A DNA stretch of 64,000 nucleotides from Plumapathes pennacea. Lineage: Eukaryota; Cnidaria; Anthozoa; Antipatharia; Myriopathidae. The DNA is taken from contig OZ038463.1 in assembly GCA_964036295.1 (NCBI GenBank), positions 4,331,274 through 4,395,273 on the forward strand, written 5' to 3'. The translations under genes were made by a program, and so were the position numbers. Each line of letters opens with the position of its first letter. Position 1 is the stretch's first letter. This document shows, in pieces, positions 13,066 to 23,789 of this stretch. The notes below the pieces were generated by a model. The model worked only from the letters and a program-made list of their open reading frames with translations. It searched no databases and was not told where the DNA came from.

Positions 13066-14454
13066 TTCTTCGATTGATCGTTCTTCTGTCACGTAAAGGA
13101 ATTCGAAGCGTCGAAGTACTCTGATGACTCTGAGCTTCTGCGGTTATGTATTGCTGTCATAAATCACACTGCAGATTCCGGCCCCAGATTCCTGGAGTTT
13201 GTTCAAGCGGCCCAAAGGTGTCGTAATCTACATTCTCCAGTACAGTGATCGTTGATTGACTTGTTACGTTTCCGTAAAAAATGTTGAGAAAAAAAGGGAG
13301 TTTTAATTTCTCGAATATTTTGCCTTCCGCTTGATATGGGGCTAGGCACCTAGAAGCCGGGCCTAGATTAGTGGGCTTCGAGAAGTTTATTGACCGGCGT
13401 GTTAAAGTGGCCATTAAACTCTCCTATCACTTATCAAAATCATGAAACTTTTGATTGAAATACAGTTTGTGAACGTGACTGGGGCAGATACAGCTAGAGA
13501 AAATCTATGCGCGAGCCTACTGCTTTAATAGTCCATATTTTGAGACAGTTCTACAGATTGCACTACGAGACAAGAGGCCAATATTCCAAACGGCTTGTTC
13601 AATGTGTCTGGCCTGTGCGTCAATTTTGATTGCGCTGTTAGTAACGCAAGGCTGGTGTCAGCAGTCAGGCGACAGGACCTCGAGGAGGGACGGACAGACA
13701 GACTGTATTAAGAGAACATTTGGCGGTCCGGAATGAGTTTGGCGGTCCGGAATGAGTTTGCTAGGGGGGGGGGGGGGAGGCTATGAGTCGGGCGCCCGCG
13801 CTAGGGCCCATCACTGATTATTTACGCAAAATTTGTTCATAAGTCGCCTGTATTCGAAAAATGCGTGGTGCTAGAGACGGACCCATTAGAAAATTGGACC
13901 GTTTTCCAAATTTTTCAACGCGGGGGCATGCTTCCCATAAAAAATATGACATGGAGTCTGGGCGTCTTATCAATGCAATTTCCTCAGTTACAAAGTATGC
14001 CCCTTGTGAGCCGGTCAGTATCGACGCCCCGACCAACGCCTGGGCTCGGCCGTCAGGAAGGCGGCTGGGCTGAGAGGTTTTTGCACTTGGTAAATCTTCT
14101 AAGGGTAATCTAAGGGTAATCTTACTTTGCCACGGATGTGAAATTCGAAACATTAACAAGTCGTGTGAACGCTTGTCAAAAAACTTGCCACACTGGCTCT
14201 CGCGAATTTTTTGATCACCCAAGCCTCCTCTGACTGTCCAACAAAGGGTAAAAAGCGCGCGGGGGGAGGGGGGAGGAGAGAGAGAGAAAACGAGGAAATA
14301 AACACTTTTTTCTTTTCTTTTCCATTCTCCACTGTTTTCAAAATATTCCCGCTTTTTCACAAAAATCTTCTCTCGTGCATAGCGCGCGCACCACGCGCGT
14401 GCCGAAGGCTCTGACCCAGACCCTCCACATTTTAGTTCATCAATAAATAAACAG
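13066..14454. other. Intergenic region between divergent GPCR and SAM genes
   Basis: The upstream regions of both divergent genes lie here. At 13722-13760 a 19-base unit (GGCGGTCCGGAATGAGTTT) occurs twice, followed by a G-run at 13766-13778. Purine-rich sequence (GAGAGAGAG) lies near 14265-14290. A 235-residue antisense frame (13818-14525) overlaps the SAM-gene start and lacks family features. Confidence 0.4.
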
Positions 14455-16964
14455 ATGGCAGACAAAGCGCAGTACGAGTCTCTTCCAGGTGGAGTAGTCA
14501 TGGCCAGCCCCTCGAAGCCCGTCATAGAGCAACCGACTGCTTTGAATGAGACGGAGAACTATGTACTCAATTTAAATCCATCAGACGTTGCAAGTAAGCA
14601 GTATTTTTACAGCTTTTCCTTTGGCGTTGTCAATGGAAATTCTGGAAGGAATGTTTGTCGGCATATAATCACAAAGAGCGCGTGTTTGAGTGCTCAACCC
14701 GGCATGTTACCTCAAGATTTCTCTATAAAGAACAGGTTTCGACTTGAGTGACTTTGATTAGGTTAATAGGTTTCCGGATCGGATTGAAATGTACTTATGT
14801 TAGCGCACATATCGATTGATTTGTTCTTGTTCCACTTTTGGGGCGTTGGCGATGATCGGGTTTTTTCGTGATTTTTTTTGGGTATGGATTGTTGCCGTCG
14901 AAAAATTGCAATTTCCGACAAAACGTCAGGACAAAACTCATGGTCATCATGTCGTTTGTTTGATGCTGTGTACCAGGTTTTTCAGACGGCTGACAGCGGC
15001 CGGCCTTTCTAAATTAATTAGTTTCGATCTGTTCGAACTGCTAAAAATACAATATATTCTATTCGAAGAAGTATCACGGATCACTGAAGTATCAAGTATC
15101 TTTTTGTGCTATAAATTCAACTCCCAAATGAAATCTGCCCAAGTATTTATTGATACATTTTCTAGTATGTTCGATTGGTTGAAACAAGTTTGGCCATATT
15201 GTACTGGCCAATCTGTTAAATGTCTTCTTATTTCACCTTATTTCACATGACATCATGGCCCAGTTGTACATTATATATTTGCACTTGGCCGTAATGTCTT
15301 AGTATTCTGAATCGATCTCCAGGGAGTGATTGCAAACCACCAATACTATTTAAAGATCCAGGAGAAATTGCCCAGATTTTTAAATGTGAGGGGGTTTCAG
15401 GGCACAGCAGCCTTGGAATACTTGAAAAACTATACAGAACAGTTCCAGGGGAGTATGAACATCATGTATATACTAAACAGATGTACCTATTCTAATATTG
15501 TTTGATAACAGAATGGTCAGTACAGGAAGTGGCACAGAATCTTCTGGAGCGAGCTGGTTTGGGTTACATGTCAGAACAATTTGCTGTCAACAAGATCACC
15601 GGCAAGGTGCTGATGTTGATGACAGAGGTGAGTACCAAGAGAATGGTGCACTGTGGAAATATGTTTATGTCACTTCCATTGGTCGACAGCACTCATTGTA
15701 CTATGTACCTTGGTCTAACTCAAGGTAAAATTTCACCTAGTGTCCAAGCCCTGGTTTTCTTGTGCGATTACAACTTATGTTATAGAAAATGTAATTGGAC
15801 TACTATTACCAATGGTACTTGAGTTTGAGTCCAAGCATTAAGTTTCTCAAGACTTGAGGTTTTGTGAGTGTTTCACTAAACTGCAAAGTCTGCACTTTAA
15901 CCACATTATTTTTTGTGATTTTTTTTGTGTGATATTTTTTGACTGCTGACTCGAAAAGGTGTGAAAAACAATTTATTACTGCATGTCCCATGAGATTCAA
16001 TGCACATTAATATTTAGCAGACAGCACTGTTAGAAACCTTAAACTAGGTGACACATCATTAAATTTTTTTTACCCCTTTAGCATCATTTGGTGGAAATGG
16101 GAATCAGTGTGCTTGGAGACAGAATTTACCTGATGGATCTCATTACACTGCTGAAAAAGAAGAAGAAGGAGGTGGAGCTGAGTTCTGCACAGTGGTCGGG
16201 CGTGACTCCTGCGCCAGGCATAGCCTACAAGGAGGACTGTGGCGAATGCTGTTTGGCATATTGCTGTCCGTGCTGTCTGGCTAAGGTGTACTGGCGTGTC
16301 ACTGGACAAGGCGTGTTCTACAAAAAAGAGCCACCATGTGGTTTGACAACTGGCTCAGGTGAGTGACCAATATTATTTTGTTCCTTAGCTGCATTCAGTC
16401 CCCTTTTCCCCAAAAAACTCTATTGAGTTGCTTTTCCACTCTGAAATCAATCCTAATATCCCAAATTTGGATTTCTTTGTGGCTGTCACTTGTGGGAATG
16501 ATAGTATGTTACTTTTTTATTTCTTGTAATCTCTCAGCAAAACATATATCTAGTGAACTCAGACATGAATCTGATTGAGCTACTAATATTCTCATTGCAT
16601 CATTCATATATACACTTCTGTAAACTCAGGAGTACGAAAGGGTGAACCTTCTGAAGATATGTGCATAACTGATAATACATTCTGACTCTGTCACATTGAT
16701 TTGCTTGCAGTAACAACTGAGTACATGGATTACCGATTCTTCAAGGACATGGAGTTGAAACACAATCGACGCTGCTTGTGCTGCTGTACTGCCTCTGAGT
16801 TGGAGATGTACGTTGATGATCATGACCACACAGGTGCAGAGAAGGAGGGCGCAACACCAACCCCTGGTTCTTTCCATCCCCATGTCCTGCGGCATCCAGA
16901 GGCTGCTCGGGTTGAGCAGATAATCAGGAATGCCTGGAGTAAATCAAGACTGGTGGCAGAATAA
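14455..16964 (+). CDS. SAM-domain protein with a cysteine cluster and PH-like C-terminal region, four exons
   Basis: Joined exons 14455-14593, 15512-15627, 16082-16358 and 16711-16964, all GT-AG and in phase, give 261 residues. Residues ~45-110 form a sterile alpha motif: WSVQEVAQ at the start of the domain, then ERAGLGYM and LGDRIYLMDLI, followed by a KKKKK run. SAM domains mediate homo- or hetero-oligomerisation. After it comes CGECCLAYCCPCC, a dense cysteine cluster that could be palmitoylated or bind metal, then VYWRVTGQGVFY. The last exon opens with YMDYRFFKDMEL followed by a second cluster (RRCLCCC). The C-terminal half has the hydrophobic/aromatic spacing of a PH-like fold, but this is a guess. 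There is no signal peptide or membrane helix, so it is likely cytosolic and membrane-associated. A decayed inverted copy of part of the gene lies near 19 kb. Function unknown. Confidence 0.85.
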
Positions 16965-17002
16965 TGTAGCATGAGCCTATATTGCCATGTTACATTCTCT
17001 TA

Positions 17003-17255
17003 GGCTACGTCCACACTAATGCGTTTCAATAATCTTTGTTTTTATAGTCCTCAGTTTTTGCCCATCCACATTAATTCATTTTATTTGAAAACGCATCCAT
17101 TTTTGAAAGTCTTCACTTTGAGAACTGTTTTTGAAAACCTCCATTTTCATAAACGTCCATTTTCGAGTCATTATGTTTTAGTGTGGACAGAAAGCAAAAA
17201 TGCATAAAAAGTATTCGTTTTCAAGCGAAAATGGATTAGTGTGGATTCTGGGGCC
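17003..17255. mobile_element. MITE, GTCCACACTAAT family, copy 1 (TTA target duplication)
   Basis: The ends are imperfect inverted repeats: GGCTACGTCCACACTAATGC at the left, and ATTAGTGTGGATTCTGGGGCC at the right. Both are flanked by TTA (17000-17002 and 17256-17258). The element is short, non-coding and foldback-like, and related to the element at 63739-63975. A 3-bp TTA duplication is typical of PIF/Harbinger-type elements; the superfamily is inferred. Confidence 0.8.
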
Positions 17256-18078
17256 TTAGCCTTGCCTGAACAAGTGACCAGGCAGTAGTGTGGGGATCCA
17301 ATTTATAGTCTGATCAGCTTGCCATTTTCTCCATACTTAACCTATAGCTGACAATGGTTTGAAGATCCACATCTGATCATTCCTGGGCTCAAGAAAAGGT
17401 TATGTCGTGTACGGTGATATATCATGCCCCTGTAAAATACTTACACTGGCTGTATTTCTAGTGTACGAGTTGACTTGGTGTATAAAGTCCACCTCAACTT
17501 TTGGATATAAAAATGGTGATTGTGAAATATTGCATTCTTTATATACATTCATGTACACAGGCATCATCTGCTGTACCTCAGTGGCTTATAGTATCTGTGA
17601 TTTTGTGAAAAATGTGGTAACAGTAAATAATAATTATACGGTTAGGTAATTTCAGGAGCACTAAATTATGCATGTGGTGACTGTTACTTAGAAATTGCAC
17701 TAATAAAAGACTAGCCAAAATATGATTTTTTTGTTGTGTGACACTAGCACTGTCAGACAAAATCTGCCACACTTTGAAATCACACTTTAAACAATCTAAT
17801 GATCTGATGTCAATACAATCCTACATGACCTGAGTTTTTTTGTGAACATTGTTTAATAGTCCTCCCAGTTCCATTATTAGCTAAAACTATAAGGCATTAA
17901 CATTCGCCCCGGTCAGCATGACAAGATGATACATATTTTGTCAAAATCGGTTACTTGCCAAGATTTACAACAAAAATACTCAATATAACAGCTTGGATGT
18001 GGCAACTACTTTGCACATTAATCGAATTTTGAATTACCTCTCGTTGGAAATCACTGCAATCGTCCATAACTGCTCTAA
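17256..18078. other. 3' flank of the SAM gene, nothing else recognised
   Basis: AT-rich, with an AATAAA at about 17702 that could serve as a distal poly(A) signal. No gene supported. Confidence 0.35.
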
Positions 18079-18310
18079 AGGTGGTGTTACACTGGTCGAT
18101 TTGCAACGACGATTTGCAACGATACGATGTTGCGCTAAAAATTGTTTAGGTGTAACATCCCATTGCGAACGGTTTTTCGCGATGTCTGCAGTGCTGCAAC
18201 GCGTTGCAAGTTTTTGAAAGAGATTCATAAACTTGCAACACCGTTGCGCGAATTTGGAGCAAATTGGCGTTGCAAATCGTCGTTGCAAATCGACCAGTGT
18301 AACACCACCT
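18079..18310. mobile_element. MITE with long inverted repeats (AGGTGGTGTTACACTGG), TAA duplication
   Basis: The left arm AGGTGGTGTTACACTGGTCG, continuing through GATTTGCAACGACGATTTGC, is mirrored at 18266-18310 as GCAAATCGTCGTTGCAAATC, then CCAGTGTAACACCACCT. TAA flanks both ends (18076-18078 and 18311-18313). It is non-coding and about 232 bp long. The open frames crossing it on both strands are by-products of the palindrome. Confidence 0.88.
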
Positions 18311-18892
18311 TAACAGACCTTGAATACAAATAAAATCCGTCAATGCTCGCAAAGCCAAACAGAAGGACCGTGAGGGCACCGGGGCTAGTCACGTGTTGCA
18401 CATTATCCAATCAGAAGCTCATTTTTGTGGGGCGCCAAAATCCAAGCTCTGGTCGGCCATTGTGGTTCATTCATTCTCATTCAGTCTATTTTGACATGAA
18501 CATACAGACCATATGGTGACTGAAATTTATCAACGACTGATCAGTTTACAGTTCTCTATGACAACGTATTTATGCAGTCCTTGCTGCAAGTTGCACTCGT
18601 AGGAAACACGAGTTGAGCGTTGGCTATAAATAATCGTCTTCAGAAACTTCTAAACAGTTGCGGAGACAAATATCATTTGAGGTCCGATTGTTGGAAAACC
18701 GCAAAGATTGAATTAGTTCCCGCAAACATTTTGCCAGCCACATGGTATGTGAATCAAATCGTATCACACTGTATTAGATGTGTACATCACGGCAAACGGC
18801 TTTCTGTTCAGTTTATGGTATTTCAGTTGGAGGGAAATGAAAGTTGAAAATGCAGGTAAAAATAGAATCAGACACTCACAGTGTATCAAGTA

Positions 18893-19052
18893 TACAACCA
18901 CATGGTGGCTCTTCTCTGTTGATACGCCTTGTTTAGTTGCACCTCGTCAAGCAACAAGGGCGGACTACAGTATGCCAGCCGATAGCACTCACAGCAGCCA
19001 TTATTGTAGGCAATGCCTGCCATGTAACCAAGCCCTGCACGTTCCACAAAAG
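18893..19052 (-). pseudogene. Decayed inverted partial copy of the SAM/Cys-rich gene
   Basis: Read on the minus strand, this stretch gives ERAGLGYM followed directly by GIAYNNGCCECYRLAYC. These match ERAGLGYM in exon 2 and GIAYKEDCGECCLAYC in exon 3 of the gene at 14455-16964. At the DNA level GGTTACATG, the GGCATTGCCTACAA block and AGAGCCACCATGTGGTT are shared. The part between GLGYM and GIAY (about 70 residues, including an exon junction) is missing, and the later frame is scrambled. No start codon, splice sites or full domain remain. It could be a relic of an inverted duplication, or a leftover exon of a lost paralogue. Confidence 0.7.
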
Positions 19053-20303
19053 TGGAAGAGGTAAAACACATGCACTTGTCAAATTGTGAATTTTCATGTA
19101 AACTTGACTGTGTTTGTTCAGTTACTGGACAGGAGATCAAATGGGATGTCGAATTTTTTAACCGCAGAAATAATAGCCGGATTTACGAAGAAAATCACGG
19201 CAACACAAATTATTGATGCCCCAAAATGAAGAGGGTATATGAACGGGGTATGGCATCACTGCATGAATAAATTAATTTTTTTTAATGTCGGTCAGGCTGC
19301 ACAAACTCATATTCGCGATTCAAAATAAACAAATAAAATAAAATAACCATCCATTTAAAAGCTTTGCATAGAGTCTCTGTGTCACTTGCTGAAACCGGCT
19401 GACTCACGATGGTAACTCTTGGTGTTCATTGCGACCGCCGCCATATGTCTTCTCCGAAACTAATGAGAGTGTGGAATGTTTGATATCGCAAGTCGGAGAT
19501 GATTTGCTTTTTTCTTTCTAGCCGATCACGCTCTTTTCGTACATGTACTGAAACATATAGTTGTTACTGTGGTTTGACGGCGGACAAGTCGCGAGCAGAA
19601 CCAGCAATTAATACATGGTTCTCCCAGCTTCAGAACAAGCCAGACATCTCGTTTCGGGAGACTTTTACACAAAATGTCACTGTTGTTTATGTTAATATAT
19701 TAGAAGGTTGGAAACTTCGCCAGCACTGCTCAAGATTAAAACCGCCAAAAATCTCGAACGGTTCAAAACACATCGATTTACCTTTAATATTCTGTTTTCC
19801 CGGTAAATTCCCAACATTTTTTATGATACTCTCGACTGATTTCATCAAATATGAAGGTTATAAATCTCAATGTTTCAGGTCGCTTGCTCAATCTGGCCAT
19901 GCATGGACGCATCATTGGCTCACAGATTTTGTAAAAAAATCGCAAAAAATTTCGACCAGAGGAAGGGAGACGTCAAGCATGCTTTCGAGGCGCTCATTTA
20001 GCATTGCGCACAACGTTGCACGAAGTCGGAACTCAAACTTCTATATTTTGACACTAGAAGTTGATGGAGAAATGACCCCTTTTGTTTTAGGCCCTGTTTA
20101 CATGGAGGAAGGGTAACCCTCCAAGGAGGGACACCCTCCAAGGAGGGACACCCTCCAAGAAGGGTCAGAAGATAGCCCCCCCCTTTACATGCCAAGCGTT
20201 ATCCCTAGGGTTATCTCGCCAAGAGTCTGAAAGGAATAGCGCGGTCGCGAAATTTGAGATAGTAACCTGGCACCGCTAAACTTAGCCCCCCTGGGAGGGT
20301 AAC

Positions 20304-20505
20304 TAGGCCCTGTTTACATGGAAGGAGGGTAACCCTCCCAGGAGGGACACCCTCCTAGAAGGGTCACCCTTCTCTATTGAAATTCCTTGTTCCGTTTACA
20401 TGATCGGTAGGGTCACCCTAGGAGGAGGGTTACCCTATCTTCTCGCTAGGGTTACCCTCCCAATAGGGACAACTTTTGGCCATGTAAACACTCGAGGGAG
20501 GGTTA
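20304..20505 (+). repeat. Left arm of ~202-bp near-perfect inverted repeat
   Basis: This pairs with 20685-20887. Matching landmarks include CTATTGAAATTCCTTGTTCC, ATGATCGGTAGGGTCACCC and GGCCATGTAAACACTCGAGG. The loop between the arms (20506-20684) is itself a copy of the sequence just left of this arm. Confidence 0.9.
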
Positions 20506-20684
20506 CATGGAGGGAGGGTAACCCTCCAAGGAAGGACACCCTCCAAGAAGGGTTAGAAGATAGCCCCCCTTTACATGCCAAGCGTTATCCCTAGGGTTAT
20601 CTCGCCAAGAGTCTGAAAGGAATCGTGCGGTCGCGAAATTTGAGATAGTAACCTGGCACCGCTAAACTTAACCCCCCTGGGAGG

Positions 20685-20887
20685 GTAACCCTCCCTCGAG
20701 TGTTTACATGGCCAAAAGTTGTCCCTATTGGGAGGGTAACCCTAGCGAGAAGATAGGGTAACCCTCCTCCTAGGGTGACCCTACCGATCATGTAAACGGA
20801 ACAAGGAATTTCAATAGAGAAGGGTGACCCTTCTAGGAGGGTGTCCCTCCTGGGAGGGTTACCCTCCTTCCATGTAAACAGGGCCTA
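20685..20887 (-). repeat. Right arm of ~202-bp near-perfect inverted repeat
   Basis: Reverse complement of 20304-20505, ending in AACAGGGCCTA. It abuts another direct copy of the family starting with GGCCCTGTTTACATGGAGGG. Confidence 0.9.
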
Positions 20888-21635
20888 AGGCCCTGTTTAC
20901 ATGGAGGGAGGATGACCCTCCTAAGAGGGACACCCTCCTAGAAGGGTCACCCTTCTCTATTGAAATTCCTTGTTCCGTTTACATGACAGGTAGGGTCACC
21001 CTAGAAGGAGGGTTACCCTATCTCCTTGCTAGGGTAACCCTCCCAGCAGGGACTTTTGGTCATGTAAACGCTCGAGATAGGGTTACCCTCCCGCCTCCCA
21101 GCTAAATTTAGCAGTGCCAGGTAACCCGGCATATTTTGAAATGGCTTCGCGCGCTTGACCAGGAGAATATTTTAGACGTGTTATGCTTTCAAGATCGTTT
21201 GAACAGAATTTACAAGTCAGCAACAACAGTTTAGAAGCAGAACTGATAGATTTTAAGTATTAAATTTGAGAACGTGCTTGGCAGACTGTATGAATTAATT
21301 TGACGTGCCGACCGTGGGAAATAAGTACGGCGTCACGCAATCGACACTTTTTTCAACGCAAAAGACTCTTGGTGAGATAGCCCCAGGGATAGTGTTTGTC
21401 ATGTAAAGGGGGGCTATCTTCTTACCCTTCTAGGAGGGTGTCCCTCCTGGGAGGGTCACCCTCCTTCCATGTAAAGGGGCCTTAGTTGGATAATTTGCGT
21501 TTCTCGCTAAATCGGTGACTGTCAGAAACTGTACGCCCGGGCATTTGTAAACACTATTCTGCACACGATGTTTCTCAACATAGCACGCTGCCAAGTACTG
21601 TATTTCTTTGGCAAGGTAAAAACTAAATTAAACTA

Positions 21636-21880
21636 CAGGGCCCGGTTTTTCGAAAGCCGATTAAGCTAATCCAGGATTAACGAAATTCTTTCTGACGACC
21701 TCTCTGCCAATAAAATGCGGGGTTTTGTTCAAATATGGATTAAAAAGCTTGTTTTAGCTGAATACTTATCAAGGAAATCGTTGCAGGACAAAATCTTCAC
21801 ATTTTCAGGCTTATAAATGACAAGAAAGTTTACACCTAATCCAGGATTAGCCTAATCGTGCTTTGAAAAACCGGGCCCTG
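21636..21880. mobile_element. MITE with CAGGGCCCGGTTTTTC inverted ends
   Basis: CAGGGCCCGGTTTTTCGAAAGC at the left is matched by GCTTTGAAAAACCGGGCCCTG at the right. Inner arms TAATCCAGGATTA occur at both ends. About 245 bp, non-coding. I cannot identify a clean target-site duplication, so the superfamily is open. Confidence 0.85.
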
Positions 21881-22990
21881 AACTGTACAAAGACCCAATT
21901 TGCTTCCGGGTATTTTTAATACGTCATGTGACGTTTAACCTATATTTGCCGGTGCAGTGCGAGTGTTTGCCTTCTCGCTTGTCGCTTCATACGAGAGATT
22001 ACAATACAGCTGGTTAGTGTACATCTTTTATTTAATCCTGACCGTCGATTTTCCATAAAAATGATTCGCAAATCAATTTAGAAATGTGGCTTTTCTTGTC
22101 GACGGAATTGCTCGGTGTTCGCAAATTTCCGTTTTCAGTGCGTGATGTTTTGTCAGACCAACTTGTGTATTAATTCCCTTCACCAAAAATCGAGACTTCT
22201 AGGAACTCGTTTAGTTTCCTTTAGTAGTCAAATGACCCTCATGAAGACCGACCGTTTGACGACGATTGACTCAACACGGTTGACGTGACTTCAAAGATTT
22301 CGCACAGTTGGAGTTTCTTGGGCGCCTGATTTATATGTACAAGAAGTTTATGGTGAGATCTGTTTGAAGTTTCTCGTCGTTCTCTAACTTAGGATTATGT
22401 AGTTCTTCTGTATTCAATCGATATTTGTAGAAGGTCTTGCCGTAATCAATTGGTAACGCGAGAACCACAGATTACAAAATGTTTAGATGCAGATGCGGGT
22501 TACACGACCGATCAAACCGACAGATGACGCCGCTCTTTGCTTTAATTCATGCATTCCTGCTCGAGCAAAATTCTTTACCTTATGTCTGGACTACGTCCAG
22601 TAGTCCTCTTAAAAGCTATCGCGAGACTGATTTCTCTTGCAGAAACCGGAAGTTCATACTTCGGCAGTTTCTTTTGTCGATCGGGAGTAAGGCATTTTTT
22701 AAAGCAAATACAGTTTTTAGCTGTCTCTGTGTTAAGTACTGATATCCATAGAACACAGATCGCCATGATTATTCGGAGAAAAAAGTTACAATTTTTGAAT
22801 CTTTGATAAGCCTCACCTCCCATCTTCGACTCGTGATTCGCAGGAGACTGGGGAGAGTTTTGCCCTTGTGACGTCACAGAGCCCACTGTTCCCGAGTTTC
22901 TTCACTTGACTCTCTATTTGTTGCTGTCGAAAAATGAATCCATGTCAACGCGGTCTATCATGCCAGAGGAAACACTGGGAGCTCTAACGG
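21881..22990. other. Intergenic, no supported gene
   Basis: Several overlapping open frames of 85-103 residues (22479-22886) have no family signature and compete on both strands. No repeat ends were recognised. Confidence 0.3.
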
Positions 22991-23255
22991 AGGCAGTACT
23001 CCTTATAATTTTGGGTTGGGATGTGCCGCCCGGTTCTCAAAACCTTACCCTATTTCAGATCAAAATATACAAAGTAATTTTCAACCTTATGTCAGACCTG
23101 TATCCCAAATTTTTCCATATTCAAACCTGTCTGCCAAATTTCACCTTATTTCAGACCCGAATACCAATTAAGAAATCTACCACCCTTTTCCTGGCCAAAA
23201 AGACAAAATCGATGCTAAATACCGTTTGGGGCGGCACATACATATGCACTATACA
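22990..23255 (-). repeat. GTGCCGCCC-flanked repeat, degenerate copy (family of four)
   Basis: GTGCCGCCC near 23022 and GGGCGGCAC near 23230 face each other. Between them are repeated ACCCTATTTCAGAYC-like units. Read on the minus strand, the end TATGTGCCGCCCCAAACGG matches TATGTGCCGCCCCAAAGGG at 49190-49470. The G/C homopolymer ends seen in the other copies are missing. The 121-residue frame crossing it is repeat-derived. Confidence 0.65.
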
Positions 23256-23345
23256 TAGGGTCCAAAAATGACACAGGCATTGCTATTCGCACGAACATTA
23301 GAAACTTTTTCTGCCCATTTTGCCAAATGGATCCATCATTTACAA

Positions 23346-23353
23346 TATATAAG
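23346..23353 (+). promoter_or_regulatory. Candidate TATA box of the trypsin-like protease gene
   Basis: TATATAAG lies 75 bases upstream of the ATG at 23428. A start of transcription about 30 bases downstream would leave a 5' UTR of roughly 45 bases. No other core element is obvious. Confidence 0.5.
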
Positions 23354-23427
23354 CCACGCTCATTTCTGTTTGATGTATAAACTTACAGTTCCATGATCTG
23401 TATTCTTCACAGAACTAAAGTACTAAG

Positions 23428-23704
23428 ATGGGAGGATATTTCTCACAACCGGAAGACAACAGGTAAGTAACGGGAAATGCGCAAAATATGATCTTGTTTT
23501 AGAAAAAGTGCCCATTTGCTGTGTTTGTTATAAGTTGCAGGAAATTGCCATCTCAGAACCATCAAGCTCTTAATAAATGCTGCGGACCTAGCAAGAAAGA
23601 GCACAAAAGCTGTAGAAATTAAAAGTTGTTTGGAATCTCGCCCGCAAAATATGCGCACCTGTTACTGAAAAAAATAGAAGTAAATAAATAAATAAATAAT
23701 AATA

Positions 23705-23789
<85 letters not shown>

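Larger units (their letters stand above)
20090..21481. mobile_element. Nested foldback elements (GGCCCTGTTTACATGGAGG family)
   Basis: A composite of several insertions of one palindromic family, with TTA at both outer ends (20087-20089 and 21482-21484). Outer left end GGCCCTGTTTACATGGAGG; outer right end CCTCCTTCCATG continuing to AAAGGGGCC style sequence. Inside are an almost exact inverted pair (20304-20505 and 20685-20887), a direct repeat (20099-20303 versus 20506-20690), and a further direct copy starting near 20887. The sequence is full of AGGGTAACCCT and AGGGTGACCCT half-palindromes. Two 64-residue frames on opposite strands (20400-20594, 20597-20791) share the same N-terminal 36 residues because they read the two arms; they are not genes. 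The TTA flank suggests a PIF/Harbinger-type origin. Confidence 0.88.

Noticed and set aside
13818-14525. 235-residue antisense open frame
   Set aside because: It overlaps the promoter and first exon of the well-supported SAM gene on the other strand, has no domain-like motifs and reads through a low-complexity purine tract.
15322-15495. Candidate extra exon of the SAM gene after CTCCAG
   Set aside because: Two frames are open and none gives a donor whose phase fits the SAM exon. Joining exon 1 directly to 15512 restores a proper AKWSVQEV start of the SAM domain.
19499-20116. 205-residue plus-strand open frame
   Set aside because: No family features; its last residues run into the end of the foldback element at 20090, so the stop and tail are transposon-derived.
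20400-20791. Two 64-residue frames on opposite strands with identical first parts
   Set aside because: They read the two arms of the same inverted repeat and are not proteins.
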